From positions 1-31,760 of the IMG/VR virus record IMGVR_UViG_3300032265_002047: 31,760 bases of DNA. The stretch is one strand, 5' to 3'. Under the pieces are notes generated by a model, which did not search any database, was not told the origin of the DNA, and worked only from the letters and a program-made list of their open reading frames with translations. Positions within the stretch are counted from its first letter, which is position 1. The number at the start of each line of letters is the position of its first letter. This DNA comes from a virus. The position numbers and the translations under genes were made by a program. Below, piece after piece: positions 1-8,522 of this stretch.

Positions 1-575
1 CCGTGATATTTCCAACCATCTCCACTTGCTTCTGCACCATTACCCATTCTATTGCCGTACACTTTATTTGCAATCTTTTGTGGGTTTCTTTCGTATGCTT
101 TTGCGTCTGCTTCTGTTGGGAAATATTTCTTAAAGATACCATTTAAACCCTTTGCTGAATAGTTTAAGTTCTCTTGTGTTAATTTGAATCCGCCGCTTTC
201 ATGTCCACATTGTGCTAAGAAATGAGCCAATCTTAATGGAGTATTGATTTCAAATTTAGATGCTACTTCTGGAATCATTGCTATAACACTATCAGGAATA
301 TGTCCTTTTAATGTATCTAACTTTAATCCAGTTGTGTTAGCTACCGGTACAGATGCTGCTACTGGAGCTGGTGTTGGTGCAGCTGCTGGAGCTGTTCCCA
401 TTATTTTGTTCCAAGTACCATCACCTACGATACCATCTGCTGTTAATCCGTTCTTTGATTGGAAAGCTTTTACTGCTTCTTCTGTTTTAGGTCCAAAGTT
501 ACCAATTGGGTCTAAACCTAATTTTGTTTGTAATTGTTTGACATTATCGTTGTTGTCACCTCTTTTTAATAACAT
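1..575 (-). CDS. Endolysin: peptidoglycan-binding domain plus GH19 muramidase/chitinase-like domain (partial)
   Basis: This reading frame starts at ATG 573-575 and stays open to the left edge, so the C-terminus is missing; about 191 residues are visible. Residues ~3-60 form a PG_binding_1 repeat (KRGDNNDNVKQLQ, then GNFGPKTEEAVKAFQ and DGIVGDGTW). An Ala/Pro-rich linker (~61-80) follows. From ~90 onward the sequence matches glycoside hydrolase family 19: AHFLAQCGHESGGF, with E126 as the expected catalytic acid, and later YGNRMGN...GDGWKYHG, the conserved segment near the substrate cleft. Such enzymes cut the peptidoglycan glycan backbone at lysis. No signal peptide is visible, so a holin or other export route outside the window would be needed. 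A late-promoter-like motif lies 14 nt upstream of the ATG and overlaps the stop codon of the preceding gene. Confidence 0.9.
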   Translation of the reverse strand, partial: MLLKRGDNNDNVKQLQTKLGLDPIGNFGPKTEEAVKAFQSKNGLTADGIVGDGTWNKIMGTAPAAAPTPAPVAASVPVANTTGLKLDTLKGHIPDSVIAMIPEVASKFEINTPLRLAHFLAQCGHESGGFKLTQENLNYSAKGLNGIFKKYFPTEADAKAYERNPQKIANKVYGNRMGNGAEASGDGWKYH

Positions 576-589
576 AGTAATATATTTTA

Positions 590-599
590 CTATAAATAT
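590..599 (-). promoter_or_regulatory. Candidate late promoter of the endolysin gene
   Basis: Minus-strand ATATTTATAG lies 14 nt upstream of the endolysin ATG. It matches the motif found before seven other genes in this window. No TTTG element lies about 20 nt further upstream. It touches the stop codon of the upstream gene. Confidence 0.5.
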
Positions 600-1015
600 T
601 ACTCAGTTGTAGTTTTCCCCTCGCTGAAATCAATTACTTCGAAAACTCTTGTTTGAATCTTCTTAGTTCCTTCCGCATTTGTTAGGATTATTGAGTTTTT
701 GAATTTCTGCCAATTGATTACAAATGATGTATCTAATACCCCACCATTTTCTTCTTTAACTAATTCGTTAAGAGCATTTATAGTGTATAAACTATTAGAT
801 TCTTTCTTTCTATGTATTAAGATTGTGTTTTCCAACGGAGTATCCGGTTGGTGTGCAGTATCTATATTATATGTAATAAACAATTCCTCTAAATTGGACT
901 TGTTTTGTAGTATATAAATGTAGTTGTAGACTATGTGATAAGTCTCTCTTATTTGTTGTAGAGTGTTTTGTAACTCCTCTTTTGTTGTAAATGTACAAAG
1001 TAACTGTGTCTTCAT
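599..1015 (-). CDS. Conserved T4-like phage protein of unknown function
   Basis: A 138-residue soluble protein without signal peptide or membrane segment. The segments NTILIHRKKESNSLYTINALNELV and ENGGVLDTSFVINW (each quoted only in part from the frame) resemble, from memory, an uncharacterised protein found in T4-like marine phages; I cannot confirm this without a search. The sequence is charged, with a C-terminal tail GKTTTE. The start ATG at 1013-1015 is preceded by AGGAAGG, which sits unusually close to the ATG. An ATATTTATG promoter-like motif lies 25 nt upstream. It sits between the giant 1434-residue protein and the endolysin, in late-expressed territory. Function not assigned. Confidence 0.7.
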   Translation of the reverse strand: MKTQLLCTFTTKEELQNTLQQIRETYHIVYNYIYILQNKSNLEELFITYNIDTAHQPDTPLENTILIHRKKESNSLYTINALNELVKEENGGVLDTSFVINWQKFKNSIILTNAEGTKKIQTRVFEVIDFSEGKTTTE

Positions 1016-1040
1016 CCTTCCTCTTGTTTCTTTTATTACT

Positions 1041-1049
1041 CATAAATAT
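1041..1049 (-). promoter_or_regulatory. Candidate late promoter of the 138-residue gene
   Basis: Minus-strand ATATTTATG is 25 nt upstream of the ATG at 1015, within the 63-nt gap after the 1434-residue gene. It is a one-base variant of the motif seen at other late gene starts here. Confidence 0.4.
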
Positions 1050-1078
1050 CAAAAATCAAAAGGAAGGGTAAAATCATG

Positions 1079-4000
1079 TTATTTTCCAGCTTGTCTATTG
1101 GATTTTTGTCTAGCATCAGCTTTACTTGCCACACACCCTCTAAGACCATCCCCAAGTTTCTTTTCAACTTTTTGAGATGTTCCCGCCGTTCTCCATGTAT
1201 CTTCTGCTAATGTTACAGTACCTTTACTATTTTTAATTAAAATAGCATGTGATACAGGATCTAAAGTACATCTTTCAACTAAATGTTTATTTAAAGCTGC
1301 TCTATTTTCAGCTTCTGATTTTTTAGGATTTGATTTAAACCCACTTAATTCAGACATACAATCTCTAAAATCTGCCGGTGTAGTTCCTCTAATACCTGTA
1401 ATTGCTCCTAATTTTTTATCATAATTGGTAATCATTAAATCCAAATGCATTGAGTGTATTACAGTAGTAACATATGCTTGTTTATGAGGTCCATTTATTC
1501 CCTTTTCTTTACCAGGCCACGTTTTTAATGCTTTATCAGCTGATTCAATTGCACGAACTACATTTTTATGTACTTTAGCAGTTAATTCCTTTTCACTATT
1601 TTTATTTTCAACAGCTGCTTGAATTCCAGCTGAATTAAATTTTATACTATCTTTATATTTTCTAATATATTTTGGGTTTTGTCCTAATTCACCCACTTTA
1701 GTTAAAAGTTTTCCAAATTTTTCATAAGATGGATTTTCACCTGCATCAAGTTGAGATTGTACATAGTTTTGTGCATATGTCATCCATCCTAATAATTTTG
1801 TAGGAGGGTATTTTTTACCCATTTTTTCCTTTAACCATTTATTAAACTTTGGGTCATCTTTTAATGCATTAGTATATTTTTTCAATTCAGGAGTTTCTAA
1901 TACCTTTAAAAAATTAGAATCTATTTTAAAATTTGCAAACTCTCTATTTGTTGCCATTTTTGCGTCAGATACATCAGCAATACCAGCATCAATTACTTTA
2001 ACAACTTTAATAGCTACTTTAGGGTCAAATTGTTTTTTAATAATATTAAGCATATATGCAGGTGTTGTATTTCCCCAAATATCTGCTAAATCATCTTGCT
2101 TTTTATTTGTTATACTAAATACACAAGTTCTTCCTTTCTTATCAAATCCAACAACCATTGTATCATGAAATCCTAATTCAGTAAAAGCATCAATTTCTCC
2201 TGAATAATGTTGTATATCTTCTTGATTTCCTGATTGTTTAGCTTTTTCTAATTTATCCTTTAAGTGATTTAAAATACCTTCATCATGTCCTTCTCCCTCT
2301 ATTGTATTTGATTGAATAACAACATATTGTTTTGTAGTATCTATATCACTTTCATTTTCAATTAAACTTTTTGTAGATAATGCACCATCAAATATAGCTT
2401 TAGCCCAAGCATCAAATGCATCTCTATCACTTCCAAATCCTTGCTTGCCTTCTTTAGTCCATATTGAATCTGGATTAGATGATAATCTTTGGAATTCTTG
2501 TTCACTAAATGCTAATCTTGCTCCTAAATATTCAATAACCTTTTCTTCATCTTTAGGTAATTCATATCCTTTTTGAATAGCTATTGTATTTATTGCTTTT
2601 TGGAATCTTGGTTTCTTTTCTTTAATTTGTTGCATTTTAGCATTTACTGCTTCTATATTATCATCAACAAATCCCTCATACCCTCTTTCTCTTAAAGTAT
2701 TTACCGTTCTACATACTCCAGCTTCACCATAAGAAGCAACAGGACCACCCATTCCAGAGACACCAATATCTCTATTGTGCAATAAATTATCATTACATTC
2801 CGTCAATGCTGTTAAATCTCCGTTATCCAATCCGTCTTTTACTTGCGAAGGTGTTACCGTTGGTGCTATATATCCTTTTGGAAATTCTTTTTCTTTTTTC
2901 TTTTTCCCAGTTGTTTTTTGTGATGGCTCAGCCCCTATTCTTTTTTGATATTCTGGGTCATCATATAATCCTGCTCTTTTAACATCCGGCGTATCGCTTG
3001 AGTTTCCTTTCTTATCTTTTAGTTTCATTGCTGCTATATATGCCGGATGTTCTTCAGGATACGCAATTGCCGATGAAAATTTAATTGTGTGCGCTTTTCC
3101 TTTTACATCCATATATTTTACATCAGGATTATCTTGCTTTGGTTTTGCTTCCATTAATAACATAGATTCTGAAACCATTTCATCAACTACTTCTTTAATT
3201 AGTTTTGCAAATCTTACGGATATCTCATTTATATATTGCGAATTTTCATTTTTCATCATATTATTAACCAAATCAACATGCCCTTCACCTGCAATACTAA
3301 TAGGTATTTTGCCTTTTGCTTTTAATTCTTTTGTTTTTTCTAATAAATTTTCATCTCTTACTTTATTGAAAGCAACTTGAATATCATTTACTTTAGTTTC
3401 TTTATCACCATTATCTTCTGGAAATGATAATCTATATAGAGTATCTTTATCTTCATCGGTTGGATTGTCCCAATTTTCTATTTGAGGTAATCCAGCTTCT
3501 TTTGCTGAATTTTGTAAAAATTGTTTTCCCTTATCATCTAAATAATCATCTGGACTCATAGTATCAGTACCTTCACCCTGTCCAATCATACTAGCCCAAT
3601 TACCTGCTTTTATTTCAGTATCACTAAGACCTGTTTTTTCTTTTTGCTTTTGATATAATTTAGATTGGTCATTATGCACATCCATATCATCACCATCCCA
3701 ACTATCTATACCAGCTCCTATTTTTTTAAATTGGTTAGCAGCATGTGCTACTTCATCTTGAAATTCCATTTCTCCATTTTCACCACTTGCCCCACCTTCA
3801 CCTAAAAATACAATATCTTTCCATTTATCTTTTGGTATAGATGATTTAACATTATTAATGATATCATCAACCATTTTTTTGTTTCCATGTTCAACACCAA
3901 ATACTTGAGCACCATCACCGTAATCAATTGATTTTATTTCTTTACCAGATAAATTTCCTTTGAATGTTTTTGATTCACCTTTTATTTCTTTTGGAGTATT

Positions 4001-5383
4001 ACCACCTTCTTTATTAGCATCTGCTTTTTTAACAGCCACACCCATATCTTCTGCAAACTTATTACACATTGGAATTGCATCTTTGATATCCATATCCAAT
4101 ACGGTTGTTTTCATTGGTATCTGAGCATCTGGATGTTGTGCGTTATAAGCTACAATGGCAGCCCATCTATGGTGACCATCAATTACAAATCCATCTCTAC
4201 TTACATAAATTGGTGCTGTAATATTTGGATTTTTTGGGTCTTCTTCTAACGCTCCCATCATACCAACTACTTTACCACCAACTAAATCTTTTTGTGTTGC
4301 TTTTAATTTATCAGCAGGTACTTCGGTTTGTAATACTTTAATACCTTTTTCTTCCAACATTTTTTTAAATATTGGTTCGGTATCTACTTCACCATTTTTA
4401 TCAGTTGGCATACTTGCTGCTCTACTACCAGGAACTGCCTTTCCTTTAAATTGTGGCATTTGGTCTCTTGGTATTCCTAAATTATCATCACAATATAAGT
4501 TTGTACCAGGTACAGTTATATCACATAAATTAATATCAGGAATTGGTTGATTATTTTCTTTTGCTTTAGCAACTATTCTTTGAACCTGCTTTATATCAGT
4601 ATTAAATTTTTCCAATTCTTCAGGTTGTACACCATCTGGTATATCAGTTCCACCACCAAATGTATCCGGGTCAGCCTGTGGCATTTCAGTATTTACATCT
4701 GCTGCAGGAATTGGTTTAAATTCTTCCGTTTCTTCCGTTGGTTTTTGTTTTTCTCCACCAGAAGGATGCGTTATAACATTTGCATCATTTGCTTTATCAG
4801 CTTCTTTATTTGTATCTGCTATTTTAGCTAATGTATCTTTTTCAATATCTAATCTACTTGTCATTGCCGGGTCAGCAGTGAACATTGCTTGAGTTTGTTT
4901 TTGCTTTTCTTTTTCAGCATCTTTTGCAGAAGCATCATCACCACCTTGTGCCGGTTGGTCACCATCTGCTTTTTTATCTCCTGCTACTGGGGCTTCTGCT
5001 CCACTCTTACCATCTTTCTCACTTCCCAAATCTTTATTCAAAGCATTTCTTTCATCACTTCCTTCTGGTGGTAATAAATTTTCAGCTGCCTTTCTACCAG
5101 GATGTTCTTTTGGTAATCTTAATAAGTTACCAACTAATCCTTTCTTTTCACTTCCATCATTTGATTTATATGGAATTTCTTTATTAAGGATTGAGTTCTT
5201 AAATTGTTTTTCTTCTTCTTCTAAGTTTTCTAACAATTCATTTTTAATAGAAGATAGACCCATCTCAGAAAGAATAATACCCAACTCGTTTATATGGGTT
5301 GGGTTCTTTGGGTTTGGCATACCATCATCAATTCGATATGCCCATTCCGATAGTATTTCGTTAATTAATTCAGATACACTCAT
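1079..5383 (-). CDS. Giant multidomain phage protein with ParB/sulfiredoxin-like motif
   Basis: A 1434-residue protein, one of the two largest genes in the window. The N-terminus (EWAYRIDDGMPNPKNPTHINEL) resembles, from memory, a module at the start of several T4-like marine phage virion proteins. Residues ~60-90 carry a segment ending LPKEHPGRKAAENL, and a similar one (YPEEHPAYIAAMKL) recurs near residue 770, so the protein may be two concatenated modules. Residues ~100-260 are a hydrophilic Ala/Asp/Glu/Lys-rich linker. Residues ~345-450 contain PIYVSRDGFVIDGHHRWAAI, the DGHHR signature of ParB/sulfiredoxin-fold proteins. FLGEGGASGE (~520) and ISIAGEGHVDLV (~700) weakly recall TraB/esterase-type motifs. 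The C-terminal ~600 residues are not recognised. It ends 2 nt before the nuclease gene's start side and is likely co-transcribed with it. A virion or injected effector role is inference. Confidence 0.75.
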   Translation of the reverse strand: MSVSELINEILSEWAYRIDDGMPNPKNPTHINELGIILSEMGLSSIKNELLENLEEEEKQFKNSILNKEIPYKSNDGSEKKGLVGNLLRLPKEHPGRKAAENLLPPEGSDERNALNKDLGSEKDGKSGAEAPVAGDKKADGDQPAQGGDDASAKDAEKEKQKQTQAMFTADPAMTSRLDIEKDTLAKIADTNKEADKANDANVITHPSGGEKQKPTEETEEFKPIPAADVNTEMPQADPDTFGGGTDIPDGVQPEELEKFNTDIKQVQRIVAKAKENNQPIPDINLCDITVPGTNLYCDDNLGIPRDQMPQFKGKAVPGSRAASMPTDKNGEVDTEPIFKKMLEEKGIKVLQTEVPADKLKATQKDLVGGKVVGMMGALEEDPKNPNITAPIYVSRDGFVIDGHHRWAAIVAYNAQHPDAQIPMKTTVLDMDIKDAIPMCNKFAEDMGVAVKKADANKEGGNTPKEIKGESKTFKGNLSGKEIKSIDYGDGAQVFGVEHGNKKMVDDIINNVKSSIPKDKWKDIVFLGEGGASGENGEMEFQDEVAHAANQFKKIGAGIDSWDGDDMDVHNDQSKLYQKQKEKTGLSDTEIKAGNWASMIGQGEGTDTMSPDDYLDDKGKQFLQNSAKEAGLPQIENWDNPTDEDKDTLYRLSFPEDNGDKETKVNDIQVAFNKVRDENLLEKTKELKAKGKIPISIAGEGHVDLVNNMMKNENSQYINEISVRFAKLIKEVVDEMVSESMLLMEAKPKQDNPDVKYMDVKGKAHTIKFSSAIAYPEEHPAYIAAMKLKDKKGNSSDTPDVKRAGLYDDPEYQKRIGAEPSQKTTGKKKKEKEFPKGYIAPTVTPSQVKDGLDNGDLTALTECNDNLLHNRDIGVSGMGGPVASYGEAGVCRTVNTLRERGYEGFVDDNIEAVNAKMQQIKEKKPRFQKAINTIAIQKGYELPKDEEKVIEYLGARLAFSEQEFQRLSSNPDSIWTKEGKQGFGSDRDAFDAWAKAIFDGALSTKSLIENESDIDTTKQYVVIQSNTIEGEGHDEGILNHLKDKLEKAKQSGNQEDIQHYSGEIDAFTELGFHDTMVVGFDKKGRTCVFSITNKKQDDLADIWGNTTPAYMLNIIKKQFDPKVAIKVVKVIDAGIADVSDAKMATNREFANFKIDSNFLKVLETPELKKYTNALKDDPKFNKWLKEKMGKKYPPTKLLGWMTYAQNYVQSQLDAGENPSYEKFGKLLTKVGELGQNPKYIRKYKDSIKFNSAGIQAAVENKNSEKELTAKVHKNVVRAIESADKALKTWPGKEKGINGPHKQAYVTTVIHSMHLDLMITNYDKKLGAITGIRGTTPADFRDCMSELSGFKSNPKKSEAENRAALNKHLVERCTLDPVSHAILIKNSKGTVTLAEDTWRTAGTSQKVEKKLGDGLRGCVASKADARQKSNRQAGK

Positions 5384-5385
5384 TA

Positions 5386-6027
5386 TTACTTAAATTTGAA
5401 TCCAGTCAATTTTTCAACATCAGTTACTAATACTTTATGTGAATTTACACCAGTTGGTTTATCAGTTGTATTATTGAAAATAAATGCTAAATATTCTTTT
5501 GATTTTTTAACATAAATAACTTTCCAACATTGTGTAGGAACTGCTACTTTATCCGCTCCAATTGTTTTAGCAACACCAACACTTCCACACCATACATGCA
5601 CCGAATCATTTGTTTTTGCTAAATCTCTTTCTAATACCTCTACCGATTTCCAATCTCCCGCATTTAAACTATGATATTGAGCAGTCATATTAGAAAAATA
5701 AAAACACTCATCTTGAACTGCTGGAGTTTGGCATTGGTTTTCTGCTGCTGGCATATTGTGACCTCTATCAGTTCCACTACCTACATAATCCGCACCTAAG
5801 TTTGTTTCGTTAAGTAATTGTGGGTCTGGCTTAAAATTATCTTTTCTAGCCAATGGTTTTTCACATCCTACTTTAGCTTTTGTAATCCACCACTCAACTT
5901 CAACAGGATATTTTTTAGATTTACTGAATGTAGTTGTGTAGTTTGTGTGTTTGATTGTTACCAAGTCCTGTGCGTTCCCTAAAACAACGATTAATGTAAA
6001 AAGGAATAAACCGATAATTTTTTTCAT
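5386..6027 (-). CDS. Secreted DNA/RNA non-specific endonuclease (NUC family)
   Basis: A 213-residue protein of the Serratia-nuclease (beta-beta-alpha metal) family. Residues 1-20 are a classic signal peptide: MKK, a hydrophobic core IIGLFLFTLIVVL, then GNAQ as the probable cleavage site, a form common in Flavobacteria. The catalytic motif is DRGH at 87-90 with H90 as general base. The metal-binding segment LNAGDWKSVE supplies N122 and E130, matching Serratia nuclease N119 and E127. All expected active-site residues are present, so it should be an active Mg-dependent nuclease cutting DNA and RNA in the periplasm or outside the cell. A promoter-like ATATTTATAG is 23 nt upstream of the ATG, and the 1434-residue gene follows after 2 nt. 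Export of a phage nuclease is unusual; possible roles are viscosity reduction at lysis or degrading competing DNA. Confidence 0.93.
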   Translation of the reverse strand: MKKIIGLFLFTLIVVLGNAQDLVTIKHTNYTTTFSKSKKYPVEVEWWITKAKVGCEKPLARKDNFKPDPQLLNETNLGADYVGSGTDRGHNMPAAENQCQTPAVQDECFYFSNMTAQYHSLNAGDWKSVEVLERDLAKTNDSVHVWCGSVGVAKTIGADKVAVPTQCWKVIYVKKSKEYLAFIFNNTTDKPTGVNSHKVLVTDVEKLTGFKFK

Positions 6028-6050
6028 ATTATTGTATATTTTTGTTTATA

Positions 6051-6060
6051 CTATAAATAT
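6051..6060 (-). promoter_or_regulatory. Candidate late promoter of the nuclease operon
   Basis: Minus-strand ATATTTATAG is 23 nt upstream of the nuclease ATG, in the 38-nt gap after the polymerase gene. There is no -33 TTTG and no convincing terminator hairpin beside it. Confidence 0.5.
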
Positions 6061-6065
6061 GTTCA

Positions 6066-7349
6066 TTATAGGTTTCCATAAGTTTTTCCCCAATTAGCTT
6101 TGATAGGGAAACCACCTTCCTCTATGATATCTTTCAAATCCTTAATACAATTCTGGTCTACATCAGTTGGAACATCAAAAAGAAACGAATCATAAGTATA
6201 TAAATTTAATACGATTCCTGTTCCATCGATATAATCTAATATAGTTCTTATCTTATCCACATTCATTTCAGTTTCTACCGCTTGTAGTAGATAGTTGAAT
6301 ACTTTTTGTGGGTTTGGGTCCTCAATCCAATCTAAAGGAATAATACGATGAGGTGTTTGTAGGAATCCTCTCTTTTGAGTTTCCATCCACAATTCATCTA
6401 TATAATCAGCTACGGCGTTGAAATATGGAATTTGCTTAAAATCATCATCAATACCACCATATAGTAATTGGAAAGTAATTCCTTTTGATTCATCAATACT
6501 ACATCCATATTGTTCCGCTAACCATTGGTGTACATTACCTTCCGGCATATCGAATTTAACCAACTTACCAATTAGGCGAGGGTGATATGCGTTATAATCC
6601 ATTTGTAGGTATATCCCATCGGAAACAAAACAATCCCTACTACCATCCGATTTATTAAGAGCGGCATAGTTCACACCACCATGTCTATTCGAAGGTCTAC
6701 CCGTTACGGTGAAAGGGTTGTATTCGGTATATACTTTGTTATTTAATGAAAGGTGTTTGGAAGCTTGTGGCCATCTATCAGTAAATTTTTCCCTATCGAC
6801 CCGAATCCCAAATCGTTCAATTCTCGATAAGGTTGGTATGAATATATCATTATACCAATTATAAGTTTTAGATTTTTGTTTCCAACATTTTGTTAATGCA
6901 TTCTCAATTACTTCACATAATTTAAGAATGGGAATGGATTGAATGATGTCCTCTTTGTAACCCCTGTGTAAAAGGGGAGCTACTAAGTGTTGTAACGGTT
7001 GAGAGTAATCTATGGTTTCACCGGTCTTTAAGAAATGGGCTGTATCAACATCATTCAATCCTTCCCTAACATTTGTAAATGATTGTAGTAGCTTTTTCTT
7101 TTGGAATACCCACTTTTCTCCGGCAGTATTTAAAACATCCCCTATTTCCTCATTAGAGAGTGATAGAGAGTCTGTGTGTTGTTGTGGTAGAATATATCTA
7201 TCTGTCAAAGTTCTTACGAATATGAAGGAGATATTGGTGTTATTTGGGTGTTTATCATTATCCACCCACATAGGATACCAAACCGATGCTTCATTATCTA
7301 ATAAGTCCTTTAATTTATTAAGTTCTTCGATATTTTCTATTATTATCAT
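6066..7349 (-). CDS. Compact, divergent family A DNA polymerase
   Basis: A 427-residue protein related to the Pol I palm/fingers region. Visible are a TGRPSN segment (as in TGRLSS of Pol A), motif A as QMDYNAYHPRL (~250, with the metal-binding Asp), motif B as SKGITFQLLYGG (~288-297, with the Lys and YG) and motif C as TYDSFLFD (~385), which keeps the Asp but replaces the usual HDE with YDS. The first ~190 residues look like a degenerate proofreading domain (KKKLLQSF, VDTAHFLKTGE, LSRIERFGIRVD) in which I cannot find the DxE exonuclease residues. Full Pol I-type phage enzymes are usually about 550-900 residues, so this one is short. It sits among late genes, not replication genes. Its ATG overlaps the stop of the upstream gene (ATGA), indicating translational coupling. 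Activity is uncertain. Confidence 0.8.
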   Translation of the reverse strand: MIIIENIEELNKLKDLLDNEASVWYPMWVDNDKHPNNTNISFIFVRTLTDRYILPQQHTDSLSLSNEEIGDVLNTAGEKWVFQKKKLLQSFTNVREGLNDVDTAHFLKTGETIDYSQPLQHLVAPLLHRGYKEDIIQSIPILKLCEVIENALTKCWKQKSKTYNWYNDIFIPTLSRIERFGIRVDREKFTDRWPQASKHLSLNNKVYTEYNPFTVTGRPSNRHGGVNYAALNKSDGSRDCFVSDGIYLQMDYNAYHPRLIGKLVKFDMPEGNVHQWLAEQYGCSIDESKGITFQLLYGGIDDDFKQIPYFNAVADYIDELWMETQKRGFLQTPHRIIPLDWIEDPNPQKVFNYLLQAVETEMNVDKIRTILDYIDGTGIVLNLYTYDSFLFDVPTDVDQNCIKDLKDIIEEGGFPIKANWGKTYGNL

Positions 7350-7591
7350 TTTTTATTTTTTTCAGCTCTTGCTTTTTCTAATATCGATTGTTTCTTTTCT
7401 AATTTTGCCTGCTTCTGTTTTTGTTTCAAATCCTTAATGTAGCCGGCTGGATATTTGTTTTCAACCGATATTGGTCCATTTGGAAACTTATTTAAATCAT
7501 ATTTCCAAACCGATTCAAATCCATCATCATCTTTATAAACCACTTCAAACTTTTTTGGTTTATCTTTCATTGAAGGTTCTACTTTAGCCAT
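7346..7591 (-). CDS. Small charged protein, unknown function
   Basis: An 81-residue, strongly lysine-rich protein. The N-terminal half (FEVVYKDDDGFESVWKYD) looks like a small beta-structured segment, and the C-terminal third (KQKQKQAKLEKKQSILEKA...) is a basic helix that may form a coiled coil or bind nucleic acid. It starts 2 nt after the rimK-like gene's stop, and its TGA overlaps the ATG of the polymerase gene in the form ATGA. This arrangement supports a coupled three-gene operon. No family recognised. A link to the neighbouring polymerase is only suggested by the overlap. Confidence 0.65.
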   Translation of the reverse strand: MAKVEPSMKDKPKKFEVVYKDDDGFESVWKYDLNKFPNGPISVENKYPAGYIKDLKQKQKQAKLEKKQSILEKARAEKNKK

Positions 7592-7593
7592 CT

Positions 7594-8475
7594 TTATAAT
7601 TTATATGATATATAATCTGCTATTAAATCAGCAACATTAACTTCACAATAAGTTTCAAATCCTTTAAAGCCGGGTGCTGAATTTGCTTCGCATACTCTAA
7701 ATCCTCTATCATCAAATAGTAAATCCACTCCTGCTATATGTAAGTTTAATACTCTTGCAGTTTCTCTTGCTATGAAATCAATCTCATCTGTCAATTCAAA
7801 TTTCTCACCTGTTCCACCATTAGTTATGTTTGCTCTAAAATCACCATCAGGTCCAATTCTTTTCATTGCCCCAATAACTTTACCACCAATAACTAATACT
7901 CTTAAATCTTCACCGGGTTTTAATCCTAAATATTCCTGAACGATTAAGGTTTTTGATGTTCCCAAACTTCTAATAAATTCCATCAACTTACTAAAGTCTC
8001 TCCTTTTTTCACAAAGATAAACTCCCTTACCATAACTTCCAGTTACTACTTTTACTACACAAGGGAATCCAATTCTATCTTTCACAATACTCTCATCAAC
8101 AGGGTATTTAACCACCATTGTATTTGGAATAGGAATGTTATGTTGTGAAAGTATTTGAGAAGCTTGTAACTTATCAGCAACTTTTTCAATTGGGTCTGCT
8201 GAATTAATACATAATACTCCTGCTTTTTCTAATTGTCTTAATAATGCTAACATAAAATCGTTAGTACCACTTCCAGTTCTTACTAATACAATTTTTGGCA
8301 ATTCAATAGTTTCACCATTATATAGAATACCTTCTGCAATATGTTTATCAACAATAATATCAAAATTATCAGGTTGAACTATTTTTGCAGTTATTCCTTT
8401 TTTTTCAAAGCTTTCCAACAATCTTTTGTTTTCAAATTCCGATTCAGTATGTTTAGAAAATACCCAAACTTGCAT
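7594..8475 (-). CDS. RimK-like ATP-grasp ligase
   Basis: A 293-residue ATP-grasp enzyme of the RimK family, close to the length of E. coli RimK (300). Visible are the pre-ATP-grasp region (1-95), the ATP-binding segment CVVKVVTGSYGKGV (139-152), IVQEYLG (178-184), GDFRANITNGG (211-221, as in the RimK GDFRSN loop), and the metal ligands D251, E263 and N265 in VDLLFDDRGFRVCEANSAPG. RimK adds glutamates to the C-terminus of ribosomal protein S6; relatives ligate amino acids to other peptides or cofactors. The substrate here cannot be read from sequence: host S6 or a phage protein are both possible. It has its own host-type promoter that overlaps the tmRNA terminator, and it heads the operon with the 81-residue and polymerase genes. 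Confidence 0.9.
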   Translation of the reverse strand: MQVWVFSKHTESEFENKRLLESFEKKGITAKIVQPDNFDIIVDKHIAEGILYNGETIELPKIVLVRTGSGTNDFMLALLRQLEKAGVLCINSADPIEKVADKLQASQILSQHNIPIPNTMVVKYPVDESIVKDRIGFPCVVKVVTGSYGKGVYLCEKRRDFSKLMEFIRSLGTSKTLIVQEYLGLKPGEDLRVLVIGGKVIGAMKRIGPDGDFRANITNGGTGEKFELTDEIDFIARETARVLNLHIAGVDLLFDDRGFRVCEANSAPGFKGFETYCEVNVADLIADYISYKL

Positions 8476-8490
8476 AATAAATTATTTTTA

Positions 8491-8522
8491 CAAAGATACA
8501 AAAAAAATCCCAAACTACCAAA
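8491..8522 (-). promoter_or_regulatory. Bacteroidota-type promoter for the rimK operon
   Basis: On the minus strand TTTG (8519-8522) is followed by exactly 20 nt and then TATCTTTG (8491-8498). This fits the Bacteroidota housekeeping consensus TTTG-N19-21-TAnnTTTG in full. It lies 15 nt before the rimK ATG, predicting a very short leader. The -33 element lies inside the tmRNA terminator hairpin. Confidence 0.75.

Noticed and set aside
244-612. Plus-strand open frame at the left end
   Set aside because: It is the antisense shadow of the endolysin, whose minus-strand frame has clear PG-binding and GH19 motifs.
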